From: JBFWVD01 sp050246915
GTDB taxonomy: Bacteria > Actinomycetota > Acidimicrobiia > Acidimicrobiales > Ilumatobacteraceae
Direction: 5' to 3'
Length of the DNA stretch: 64,000 nucleotides
Assembly: GCA_050246915.1 (NCBI GenBank)
Contig: JBFWVD010000024.1
Coordinates: 6,705 to 70,704, forward strand
The notes under the pieces were generated by a model. It saw only the letters and a program-made list of their open reading frames with translations, was not told the origin of the DNA and searched no databases. The position numbers and the translations under genes were made by a program. Every line of letters begins with the position of its first letter. Positions within the stretch are counted from its first letter, which is position 1. Positions 8,872 through 16,864 of this stretch are shown here, in pieces.

Positions 8872-9992
8872 CCCGACATCTCCTGGTCACCAACGACTTC
8901 CCTCCGAAGGTGGGCGGCATCCAGAGCTATCTCTGGGAGCTGTGGCGTCGACTCCCCGCCGACCAGTTCGCGGTGATGACCACCCCGTACCCGGGCACCG
9001 CGGCGTTCGACGCCGAACAGCCGTTTCGCATCGTGCGCACCAAGGACCCGGTGCTGCTGCCGCATCGACATCTGGCCCGGCGTATCGACCGTCTGGTCGA
9101 CGAGATCGATGCCGATCTCGTCGTGCTCGACCCGGCGCTTCCGCTCGGGCATCTCGGTCGTTGGCTCGATCATCGCTACGGCGTGGTGCTGCATGGCGCC
9201 GAAGTGACGGTGCCGGGTCGACTGCCGGGCTCGCGTCAGCTGCTGCGGCGCGTCCTGCGTGACAGCGAACTGGTCATCGCCGCCGGCGGGTATCCGCTCG
9301 CCGAGGGGGAGCGGGCCGCCGGTCGGCGCCTTCCCGCCGTGGTGATCCCGCCTGGCGTCGATGTCAGCCGGTTTGCCCCGATGACCGATGATGCTCGTCG
9401 GGCGGTCCGGTCGCGCTATGGCATCGAGCCCGACGCTCAGGTGGTGCTGGGCCTCAGTCGACTCGTGCCGCGCAAGGGGTTCGACACGCTCATCGAGGCC
9501 GCGGCGCGTTTGCGATGGAACCATCCGAAGTTGATCGTGGTCATCGCCGGCAAGGGCCGTGATCGCGAACGCCTCGAAGAGATGGCCAAGGCTCACGATG
9601 CCCCGGTGCTGTTCCTCGGTCGTGTGCCCGATGAGGACCTCGGCGCCATCCACGGGGCGGCCGACGTGTTCGCCATGCTGTGCCGGAATCGATGGGGCGG
9701 CCTCGAGCAAGAGGGCTACGGCATCGTGTTCGTCGAGGCCGCGGCCGCTGGTGTCCCGGCGATCGCCGGACTGAGCGGTGGATCGCACGAGGCGGTGGTC
9801 GACGGCGTGACCGGGGTGGTGGTCCGACAACCCGAGGACATCGAGCAAGTGGCCGAAGCCTTGCGACGGCTCCTCGACGATCCCGAGCTCCGAGAGACCA
9901 TGGGGCGAGCGGCTCGGGCGCGTGCCGAGCACGAGTTGTCCTACGACGTGTTGGCGGCGCGCCTCTGGGCGGCGTTGCAGGCGCTGGCATGA
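8868..9992 (+). CDS. pimB: GT4 glycosyltransferase, PimB'-like mannosyltransferase
   Basis: A 374-residue GT-B fold glycosyltransferase. The N-terminus LLVTNDFPPKVGGIQSYL closely follows the mycobacterial PimB' (Rv2188c) pattern; the C-terminal GT4 domain has LGLSRLVPRKGFDTLI and the EGYGIVFVEAAAAGVP donor-site motif. PimB' transfers a mannose from GDP-mannose to phosphatidylinositol monomannoside on the cytoplasmic face of the membrane. Neighbours match the mycobacterial region around Rv2185c-Rv2191 (SRPBCC protein, membrane protein, exonuclease-UvrC fusion), supporting the assignment. The exact acceptor in this lineage is inferred, since phosphatidylinositol mannosides are not established here. 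Confidence 0.75.
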   Translation: MTRHLLVTNDFPPKVGGIQSYLWELWRRLPADQFAVMTTPYPGTAAFDAEQPFRIVRTKDPVLLPHRHLARRIDRLVDEIDADLVVLDPALPLGHLGRWLDHRYGVVLHGAEVTVPGRLPGSRQLLRRVLRDSELVIAAGGYPLAEGERAAGRRLPAVVIPPGVDVSRFAPMTDDARRAVRSRYGIEPDAQVVLGLSRLVPRKGFDTLIEAAARLRWNHPKLIVVIAGKGRDRERLEEMAKAHDAPVLFLGRVPDEDLGAIHGAADVFAMLCRNRWGGLEQEGYGIVFVEAAAAGVPAIAGLSGGSHEAVVDGVTGVVVRQPEDIEQVAEALRRLLDDPELRETMGRAARARAEHELSYDVLAARLWAALQALA

Positions 9993-10001
9993 TGGTCACC
10001 G

Positions 10002-10553
10002 ATGGCCATCGCTGAACGTTTCGCGTTGTCCCGAGTGGACGCCCCGGGCGGGCCCATCTTGCGGGCCTCATGGGCGTCGACGGCGGTCTTCACCGTGGCG
10101 TCTGCTGTCGCGGTGGCCACCGAGTCGGCGAACGTGGCCGTGACCGTGGTCGATCTCGTGCTCTTCGCCATCGGCTGCGTGGTCTTCGTCATGGCGTTCG
10201 TGACCGGAGCCCAACGCAGCCGAACGCATGAGCTCGGCATCGGCGGCTGGTTCTTCTTGGCCGGGGCAGCACCGCGCCCGGTCCAGTGGCACCTGCTCGG
10301 TTCCTTCGGGGTGCAATGCCTGGTGTCCATCGTTGCCGCCTGGGTCGGATTCGCGCGGACTGCGGCCGATGATCTCAATCCTCTTGCTTTCAGTGTCCTG
10401 GTGCCGACGTTGGGGCTGGCGTTCTGCGGACTGTGGGGCGCTCGTCACGGATCGTTCGGCCCCCGGATCTTCGACGCACCGGTGGTCGGGGTCCACACCG
10501 GCAAGAGCGGGCGCGACGACGCTCCCGTGGACAAGAATGGTGACCATGGCTGA
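10002..10553 (+). CDS. Conserved actinobacterial four-helix membrane protein
   Basis: A 183-residue protein with about four predicted membrane helices: residues 23-40, 45-66, 94-115 and 128-145. Between helices 2 and 3 lies GAQRSRTHELGIGGWFFL, a segment seen in uncharacterised membrane proteins next to pimB and SRPBCC genes in actinobacteria. The C-terminal tail is polar and presumably cytosolic. It starts 9 bases after the glycosyltransferase stop and overlaps the next gene by 8 bases, so it lies in the same operon. Function unknown. Confidence 0.75.
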   Translation: MAIAERFALSRVDAPGGPILRASWASTAVFTVASAVAVATESANVAVTVVDLVLFAIGCVVFVMAFVTGAQRSRTHELGIGGWFFLAGAAPRPVQWHLLGSFGVQCLVSIVAAWVGFARTAADDLNPLAFSVLVPTLGLAFCGLWGARHGSFGPRIFDAPVVGVHTGKSGRDDAPVDKNGDHG

Positions 10554-10986
10554 TCAGGCGACACAGACGATCATCATCGATGCTGCTCCCGAGGCGTGCT
10601 TTCGGGTAGCGACCGACTTCGACGTCTATCCCGAGTGGGCCAAGGACGTGAAGGAAGCCGTCGTGCGCGAGCGCGACGAGCAGGGCCGGGCGCTCGAGGT
10701 CGAGTTCCGGGCCGCTGCGTTCGGACGGAGCACCCATTACACGTTGCGCTACGACTACTCGGGTTCCCCCGACGTGCTCAGCTGGAAGCTCACCAGCGGT
10801 GACCTCATGCGGGGCTGCGACGGAACCTATGAGTTCAGGGCGCTCGACGGGGGTCGTACGGAGGTGTCGTACCACCTGGCCATCGAGCTGGTCATGCCGC
10901 TTCCCGGATTCGTGAAGCGGCGCGCCGAGGTGCGCATCCTCAACACGGTCCGTGAGCTCAAGACCCGGGTCGAGCAGCTGGCCTGA
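10546..10986 (+). CDS. SRPBCC-fold protein (polyketide cyclase/lipid-transport-like)
   Basis: A 146-residue START/Bet v1-like protein, similar to mycobacterial Rv2185c (TB16.3) and its Streptomyces neighbour of glucokinase. Typical features are the N-terminal DAAPEACFRVATDFDVYPEWAKDV, the central strands ending in YEFRALDGGRTEVSYHL, and a long C-terminal helix with RILNTVRELKTRVE. It probably binds a hydrophobic ligand; the ligand is unknown. It overlaps the membrane protein gene by 8 bases, as expected for coupled translation. Its closeness to a lipid glycosyltransferase suggests a lipid role, which is inference. Confidence 0.82.
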   Translation: MADQATQTIIIDAAPEACFRVATDFDVYPEWAKDVKEAVVRERDEQGRALEVEFRAAAFGRSTHYTLRYDYSGSPDVLSWKLTSGDLMRGCDGTYEFRALDGGRTEVSYHLAIELVMPLPGFVKRRAEVRILNTVRELKTRVEQLA

Positions 10987-11022
10987 GGGTTCTCGGTATG
11001 GCCTCGGCCAGCCCGGACATCT

Positions 11023-11061
11023 GCCAGTTGCTCCGAACTGGCCTGACAGGGTTGAACTGGC
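11023..11061 (+). promoter_or_regulatory. Hairpin with two alternative 3' arms in the intergenic gap
   Basis: GCCAGTT at 11023-11029 can pair with AACTGGC at 11036-11042 (6-nt loop) or with a second AACTGGC at 11055-11061. It lies between the SRPBCC gene and the coiled-coil gene. There is no T-run. It may be a terminator or a leader element; either reading is weak. Confidence 0.35.
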
Positions 11062-11109
11062 GGTATTCCGGCCGATCAGGAGAACGATGGTCCGGAGTGG
11101 AGTGAACCG

Positions 11110-13908
11110 ATGAGACTGCTCGAGCTGTACGACGTCACCGGCCAGCGCGCGTGGCGACTCCATCCCCGCTTGTCGGTGGTGCGCGCCGATCCAACCACTC
11201 GCGCTGAGATCCTCGCCGGCATCGAACGATTGCTGCGTGGGGGTGAGGCGCCGGCCGTCGGCGTGGCCGACGTGCACGGTGTGGTGCTCGATCTCGACGG
11301 TCCCACCGCGATCATGTTGGCCCTCGATGGGGCGGTCGATCCGATCGTCAGGGCCCGTGAGCTGCCCACGCGCATCCCCACCTCCGAACATCGCGCTGCA
11401 CTGCGGGCCGAGCGCGAGATCGAGCAGCTCCTGTCGCGCCGGAGCGAGGCGGAGCGTTTCCTGGTCGAGGCGGTTCGCCGTCGAGAGATGCTGATCGCCC
11501 AGCTCAATGCAGTCACCGCTGGGCCCGAAGACGTCCGTGCCGCCCGCGAAGATGCTTGGCGTTCGGTCGAGTCGGCCCGTCGCGAGATGGAACGCTTGCA
11601 CGACGAGGCGTTGGCTCTGGCCGAATCCCGCCACAAGGCCGAGAGCGAACTGGCCAGGATCACCGGTCACGACGGTCCCACGCTCAGCGAGGCTCAGACC
11701 CTGGGCATGCGCATCGCTGAACTGGAGTCGGAGCGCGAAGAAGTACTGGCCCAGCTGGCCGACGCGACCTCGGAGTATGCGCGCCTCACCACCGGTCCTT
11801 CCGAGGTGGTCATCGACCTCGACGGTGACGACGAGCCCGACGACGGCTTCCTCGGTGGCGGGGGGTCTCACGACGGCAACGACCCGTGGGCGACCGAATC
11901 GGCGGCGAACAACCTCGCGGCGCGGTCGGTGGACCCGCTCCTCGAGACGAAGCTCGAGCAGATGCATGATGAGTTGACATCGCTCGATGAGCAGATCGAG
12001 CATGCCCATCGCGAAGCGCGCGCCAGCCAGTCACAGATCGACGTCTTGCGCGGCGCCATCGAAGCAGCTCGCGTTGCCCCCATCGAGGAGTTCGGTGGTC
12101 GACAGCGGGTCGCCACGGATTCGGTCGATCGCACGGTGGCCCCGCTGCCGACTCCTGCCCCGGCGCGTCCCGCCTCCGAGGCGCGCCCGCAGCGTTCTTC
12201 TACTCCCGACCCCGAGGCCCTCGATCTCGCCGACCAGCTCATCGAGTTGGAGGCCCGCCGACGACACCTGGCCTCGCAAGCGATCTCCGGTCACGGCGTC
12301 GATGCTCGTGCCGAGGCGATCGCCCGGCTCGAACGCGCTCGGGCTGAGTTGGCCGAGGCCGAGCGCACATCGCATCGCGCCATGGTCGACCCCGAGGCAC
12401 GACGTCAGATCGAAGCGCTCCATGAAGAGGTCCTCGCCGCCCAGGACCGCGCCGACCGCCGGCTCGTCGGTGGCAAGGCCAAGTCGCAGCTGGTCGAGTT
12501 GCGGGCCAAGGAAGAAGCGCTGCTGGCCACGTTCGGGCTGGCGTCGTTCAGCGACTATCTGCTCACGTCCTCGACCATGGGTCGCCCCGATCCGGCGGCC
12601 GAGCTGCGTTACGCCATCGCCAGGTCCGAGGTCGCCGATGCCGAGCGGGGCCTGGCCCACGCCGAAGCCGGCGCCGGGCCCGATCCAGAGCTGTTGGAGA
12701 TCGAAGACCAACAGGCCTATCTGCATCGTCAAGCCCTCGATCTCCTCGGCGGCGATCCCGGCATCGATCTGGTGAGCGCCCTGCGCGACTATCGGGCTCC
12801 GCTGCCCGGGGCCGACGCTGACGCCGCTGGCTTCGAGCCTGCCGACTCGTTCGCCCCGGCCGATGATGCCGCGACCACCCACTGGGCCGTGGACGAGATC
12901 GAGGCCAGCGACATCGAAGCCAGTGACATCGAAGCGAGCAATGCCGAGGCTGAATCGCGCCGTGTGTCGTTGCTGGCAGAGTTGGGTGATCAGCTCGGAG
13001 AAGCAGAGGAGCGGCTCGGTGCCGCGATCGTGGACGAACAACGGCTGCACGAGCGTCGGCGCGAGGCCACCGATGCGCTGATCGTTCTCGAGGAGGCACA
13101 TCGGGCAGCTGTCGCCGCAGCCGTGGCCGCTGCAGCTACGCCCGCACCGAAGCCCGCGGCCGTTGTCGCCGCTGAGGCGGAACAGGCCCGGGCGGACGAG
13201 GCGCGCCGCAATCAGCGGGCTGCGTCGGCCGGGACCACCCTTGCTCTCATCGACTCGTTGCGCACCAGCCTCACCGCCATCGATCGTGAGTTGTCGGCGC
13301 TGCGCGGCCAACATCAGGCCACGCAGTCCCAGGCGCAGGAAGCCACCAGAGTCCTTGCGCTCGCGCAAGCTTCGTTGACAGAGATCGCCAACCGCAGCAA
13401 CGAGCTCGAACAACGTCGGACCTGTGTGCTCGACGAGCTCGCTCGGGCCGAAGAGGCCTTGGCCAGTGCAGAGCATCGCCTGGCGCTCGAACAACCGCAG
13501 CTCGAGTCGGTGCGAGCGGAGCTGGCTGCTGCGCAATCCACCGAGGCATCGGCTCGTTTGGACCTGGCGCAACTGGAATCGGAGATCGAGGCCCTCTCGA
13601 GCATCCCTGAGCCCACTCCGCTGGAGCCGGCCGATGTGGAGGCCATCGAGTTCTTCGTGCTGTCGCGATTGGCGTCGCAACGCTCGATCGCCTACGTGGG
13701 CTCGGTTCCCGCGATCTTCGACGACACATTCGTGGACCTGCCCAGCCAGGACATCGTCCAGCTGCTGTCGCGACTCGACCGGATGACCGAATCGATCCAG
13801 GTCATCTACTTCACCGAGGACCCGATCGTGCTCGACTGGATGAGCAACATCAGTGTCGACCGTGGATCGGTGTGCGGCCAGATGCTGGCGGGTGCACCCG
13901 CTGCCTGA
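11110..13908 (+). CDS. Large SMC-like coiled-coil protein with degenerate ATPase head
   Basis: A 932-residue protein not assigned to a named gene. The first 45 residues (LHPRLSVVRADPTTRAEIL) resemble the N-terminal head strand of RecF/SMC-type proteins, but the Walker A P-loop is missing. A very long Ala/Glu/Arg coiled coil follows, from about residue 95 to 830, broken by an acidic low-complexity segment (residues 235-265) and a short repeat (EASDIEASDI). The C-terminus, VPAIFDDTFVDLP then IQVIYFTEDPIVLDW, looks like the Walker B and downstream strands of SbcC/RecN-type ATPases. A role in chromosome or envelope organisation is inference. It sits between the SRPBCC gene and glucokinase. Confidence 0.7.
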   Translation: MRLLELYDVTGQRAWRLHPRLSVVRADPTTRAEILAGIERLLRGGEAPAVGVADVHGVVLDLDGPTAIMLALDGAVDPIVRARELPTRIPTSEHRAALRAEREIEQLLSRRSEAERFLVEAVRRREMLIAQLNAVTAGPEDVRAAREDAWRSVESARREMERLHDEALALAESRHKAESELARITGHDGPTLSEAQTLGMRIAELESEREEVLAQLADATSEYARLTTGPSEVVIDLDGDDEPDDGFLGGGGSHDGNDPWATESAANNLAARSVDPLLETKLEQMHDELTSLDEQIEHAHREARASQSQIDVLRGAIEAARVAPIEEFGGRQRVATDSVDRTVAPLPTPAPARPASEARPQRSSTPDPEALDLADQLIELEARRRHLASQAISGHGVDARAEAIARLERARAELAEAERTSHRAMVDPEARRQIEALHEEVLAAQDRADRRLVGGKAKSQLVELRAKEEALLATFGLASFSDYLLTSSTMGRPDPAAELRYAIARSEVADAERGLAHAEAGAGPDPELLEIEDQQAYLHRQALDLLGGDPGIDLVSALRDYRAPLPGADADAAGFEPADSFAPADDAATTHWAVDEIEASDIEASDIEASNAEAESRRVSLLAELGDQLGEAEERLGAAIVDEQRLHERRREATDALIVLEEAHRAAVAAAVAAAATPAPKPAAVVAAEAEQARADEARRNQRAASAGTTLALIDSLRTSLTAIDRELSALRGQHQATQSQAQEATRVLALAQASLTEIANRSNELEQRRTCVLDELARAEEALASAEHRLALEQPQLESVRAELAAAQSTEASARLDLAQLESEIEALSSIPEPTPLEPADVEAIEFFVLSRLASQRSIAYVGSVPAIFDDTFVDLPSQDIVQLLSRLDRMTESIQVIYFTEDPIVLDWMSNISVDRGSVCGQMLAGAPAA
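12901..12945 (+). repeat. Degenerate 15-bp tandem repeat in coding sequence
   Basis: Three 15-bp units coding EASDI, EASDI, EASNA in the coiled-coil protein. The units differ at a few bases, so this is an old or selected expansion, not a fresh one. Confidence 0.75.
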
Positions 13909-13998
13909 TGGTGGCGACGTCTCGTAACCAAATCTCTGGTCACCTCACCGGGTCGCCTCTCCTGAGGTGTGACTGCACGGGCCAGTAGCGTCAGCCCG

Positions 13999-14877
13999 AT
14001 GCGCATCGGCATCGACATCGGCGGGACCAAGACGCTCGGCGTCGTGCTCGATGACGCAGGCGACATCACCACCGAGGCCATCGTCGCCACACCCGACGCG
14101 TCGCGTCTGGTGGACGCCATCGCTGAGGTGGTGTCCCGACTCACGCCAGCTCTCGGGCCCATCGGGATCGGGGCCGCCGGCCTCATCACCGCCGACGGTG
14201 TCATGCGAGCAGCCGCCAACGTGAGCGGTGTGTCCGACCTGCCGTTGGCTGCGCTGGTGCGCGAGCGCCTCGGGGTCGAGTGTCGTGTCGACAACGACAA
14301 CACCTGTGCCGGCCTGGCGGAGTGGCGCGAAGGAGCCGGGCGCGGCCAGCGCGACATGATCTATGTCGGCCTGGGCACTGGTATCGGAGGAGCGCTCGTG
14401 TGCGGCGGTGCGCTGCAGCGTGGTGCCAACGGGTTCGCCGGCGAGATCGGTCACGTCGTCATCGATCCCGAGGGGCCGTTGTGCCCATGCGGTCGACGTG
14501 GGTGCTGGGAGCGCTTCGCGTCCGGAACGGCACTCGCGTCGCAGGCTCGAGCACTCGGGCTCGATGGCGATGATGGCGCGGTGATCCTGGCGGCCGCCGC
14601 CGAGGATGGAAGCTCGCCGTCGCATCGTCGCCTCATCGAGGACTTCTCGCGTTGGCTGGCGCTCGGCCTGGTGAACCTCACGAACATCTTCGACCCAGAG
14701 CAGATCGTCCTCGGCGGTGGGGTCATGGACTCTGCCGCTGTGCTGCTGGGCCCGACCCGACGATGGTTCGCGGAGCTGCTCTACGCGCCGGGTTTGCGCT
14801 CGCATCCGCATTTGTCGCCGGCGCGCTTCGGCTCGCGATCCGCGGCCATCGGCGCTGCTCTGCTGTTCGACTTGTGA
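13999..14877 (+). CDS. glk: ROK-family glucokinase
   Basis: Phosphorylates glucose to glucose 6-phosphate with ATP in the cytosol, feeding glycolysis. The 292-residue length is normal for ROK kinases. Visible are the N-terminal phosphate motif GIDIGGTKTLG, the DNDNTCAGLAEW catalytic region, the GTGIGGALV loop, the H/C zinc site EIGHVV...CPCGRRGCWE and the C-terminal LGGGVMDS. No helix-turn-helix domain precedes the kinase, so it is an enzyme and not an NagC-type repressor. Synteny with an SRPBCC gene resembles the Streptomyces glkA region. Phosphofructokinase lies 8 kb downstream. Confidence 0.88.
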   Translation: MRIGIDIGGTKTLGVVLDDAGDITTEAIVATPDASRLVDAIAEVVSRLTPALGPIGIGAAGLITADGVMRAAANVSGVSDLPLAALVRERLGVECRVDNDNTCAGLAEWREGAGRGQRDMIYVGLGTGIGGALVCGGALQRGANGFAGEIGHVVIDPEGPLCPCGRRGCWERFASGTALASQARALGLDGDDGAVILAAAAEDGSSPSHRRLIEDFSRWLALGLVNLTNIFDPEQIVLGGGVMDSAAVLLGPTRRWFAELLYAPGLRSHPHLSPARFGSRSAAIGAALLFDL

Positions 14878-14908
14878 CCGGCGGAGACGAACCGGCCCCG
14901 TGAGGGGG

Positions 14909-15418
14909 TCAGTGGCCGCCGGAATCGATGTGACGCTGGCGAGCAGCGTCGATCTCGCGCCACGCCGCTTCGCGCCCTTCGAACCCCTGCGTCGACGAGG
15001 TCTTGTCGGGCTCGAGCATCTTGTAGACGTCGAAGAAGTGCTCGATCTCCTGGAGCAGGCGTTCGGGCAGATCGCTCAGGTCCTGGGCGCTCTTCCAGCC
15101 CGGCTCATTGGGCGGCACGCAGATGACCTTGGCGTCCGGACCCTTCTCGTCCTGCATCCACAGCACGCCGACCGGACGGGCCTCGACCCAGCACCCGGGG
15201 AACGTCGGATCCTCCAGCAGTACCAGGGCATCGAGGGGGTCGCCGTCCTCGCCGAGGGTGTCGGGGATGAAGCCATAGTCGGCTGGATACACCGTGGCGG
15301 AGAACAGTCGACGATCGAGACGGATGACCCCGCGTTCGTGATCCATCTCGTACTTGTTGCGCGATCCACGGGGGATTTCCACGACGACGTCGATCGTTCC
15401 GTCTTCATCATTGGCCAT
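14909..15418 (-). CDS. ppa: Inorganic pyrophosphatase (family I)
   Basis: Hydrolyses pyrophosphate to two phosphates with Mg2+, pulling biosynthetic reactions forward. The 169-residue size fits the family. Signature residues are visible: EIPRGSRNKYEMD, YPADYGFIPDT and the metal-binding DGDPLDALVLL. The C-terminus ends in a His-containing tail. The ATG at 15418 follows a purine-rich GGGGA. The gene converges on glucokinase and is divergent from alaC across about 130 bases, which presumably hold both promoters. Confidence 0.95.
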   Translation of the reverse strand: MANDEDGTIDVVVEIPRGSRNKYEMDHERGVIRLDRRLFSATVYPADYGFIPDTLGEDGDPLDALVLLEDPTFPGCWVEARPVGVLWMQDEKGPDAKVICVPPNEPGWKSAQDLSDLPERLLQEIEHFFDVYKMLEPDKTSSTQGFEGREAAWREIDAARQRHIDSGGH

Positions 15419-15551
15419 GTCCCCATGATGGCCCACGGCGCTGTGGCCAGGCAGGATGCCGGGGGCATTGTCGGGCGGAGTTCGGTCACATCGTTTCCGC
15501 CGGCCGGGCAATGGCCCAGCTGTTTCAGTGCTGCTCCCCTAAGGTTGCGCC

Positions 15552-16724
15552 ATGGAGTTCCGTCGGATCACGAACCTGCCCCCGTACGTCTTCGCCATCG
15601 TCAACGGCCTGAAGACGGAGGCACGGCGAGCAGGCGCTGACGTGGTCGACCTGGGGTTCGGGAACCCGGACATCCCGTCTCCGGAGATCGCCGTCGAGAA
15701 GCTCGCCGAAGCTGCCCACAACAGCCGCAACCACCGCTACTCGGTGTCTCGCGGCATCCCCAAGCTGCGTGAGGCGGTCGCTGCGCTCTATGAGCGCAAG
15801 TGGGGCGTCGATCTCGATCCCGAGACCGAGGTCATCAGCTGCATCGGGTCCAAGGAAGGCTTCAGCCATCTCATGTGGGTGCTCCTGCAGCCCGGCGACG
15901 CGGCCATCGTGCCCACGCCGAGCTACCCGATCCACATCTATGGCCCGTTGTTCGCCGGGGCCGATCTGCGCCAGGTGCCCATGTCAACCGACGTTGACTT
16001 CTTCGAGGCGCTCGAGAACGCCTGGAACGTGGGCTGGCCCCGACCCAAGGTCATCATCGTCAGCTTCCCGCACAACCCCACCGGTGCCTGCGTCGACCTG
16101 GCGTTCATGCAGCGACTGGTCGACTTCGCCCGCGAGCGAGACGTCATCGTCGTTCACGACTTCGCCTACGCCGACGTCGGTTTCGATGGCTATGAGCCAC
16201 CGAGCATCCTGCAGGCCGAGGGGGCCAAGGAGTGTGCGGTCGAGTTCTATTCGATGACCAAGAGCTTTTCGATGGCCGGGTGGCGCGTCGCGTTCATGGT
16301 CGGCAATCCCGAGATCGTCGCGGCTCTGGCCAAGCTCAAGAGCTACCTCGACTACGGCACCTTCCAGCCCATCCAGATCGCAGCCACGGTGACCATGAAC
16401 GAGGCGCCGGACTATCCCGCCGAGGTTTGCTCGGTGTACGAGAGTCGGCGCAACGCATTGGTCGATGGCTTGGCCAAGATCGGGTGGGACATCCCCAAGC
16501 CCAAGGGCACCATGTTCGTGTGGGCGCCCATCCCCGAGCCCTACGCCGAGATGGGTTCACTCGAGTTCGCCAGCCACCTCATCACCGAGTGCGAGGTGGC
16601 CACCAGCGCCGGTGTGGGATTCGGTCCAGGCGGCGACGGGTTCGTTCGCTTCGCCCTCATCGAGAACGAGCAGCGCATCGGTCAAGCGATCCGCAATCTC
16701 AAGCGAGGCCTCACCAAGCTCTGA
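15552..16724 (+). CDS. alaC: Glutamate-pyruvate (alanine) aminotransferase
   Basis: A PLP-dependent class I/II aminotransferase of 390 residues. It follows E. coli AlaC nearly motif for motif: RRITNLPPYVF at the start, HRYSVSRGIPKLR, GSKEGFSHLM, PSYPIHIYGPLFAGA, the PLP lysine in SMTKSFSMAGWR, and MGSLEFA near the end. It would interconvert alanine and pyruvate with glutamate/2-oxoglutarate. Alanine dehydrogenase and glutamate dehydrogenase are encoded elsewhere in the window, giving a full alanine-glutamate-ammonia link. The gene carries one copy of the 16-bp GTCAAY dyad. Confidence 0.88.
   Translation: MEFRRITNLPPYVFAIVNGLKTEARRAGADVVDLGFGNPDIPSPEIAVEKLAEAAHNSRNHRYSVSRGIPKLREAVAALYERKWGVDLDPETEVISCIGSKEGFSHLMWVLLQPGDAAIVPTPSYPIHIYGPLFAGADLRQVPMSTDVDFFEALENAWNVGWPRPKVIIVSFPHNPTGACVDLAFMQRLVDFARERDVIVVHDFAYADVGFDGYEPPSILQAEGAKECAVEFYSMTKSFSMAGWRVAFMVGNPEIVAALAKLKSYLDYGTFQPIQIAATVTMNEAPDYPAEVCSVYESRRNALVDGLAKIGWDIPKPKGTMFVWAPIPEPYAEMGSLEFASHLITECEVATSAGVGFGPGGDGFVRFALIENEQRIGQAIRNLKRGLTKL
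15983..15998. repeat. GTCAAY dyad, copy 2 (exact)
   Basis: GTCAACCGACGTTGAC, inside alaC, using a TCA serine codon that is uncommon in this GC-rich sequence. Confidence 0.85.
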
Positions 16725-16864
16725 TCACCAGAGTGTCGATGCCTGGGCAAGTGGCCGACTACTGGCTACTGATCCGCCCGCGAACGGACCTCCGCCCATG
16801 CGCCTGACCTGGCCTTCTCTCGTGGGAGGCTCACAACTGGGCCCGGCGGACCGATGGACCGCTG

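Noticed and set aside
13940..13969. Inverted repeat CACCTCA/TGAGGTG before glucokinase
   Set aside because: Short arms and a 15-base loop; expected by chance in this composition.
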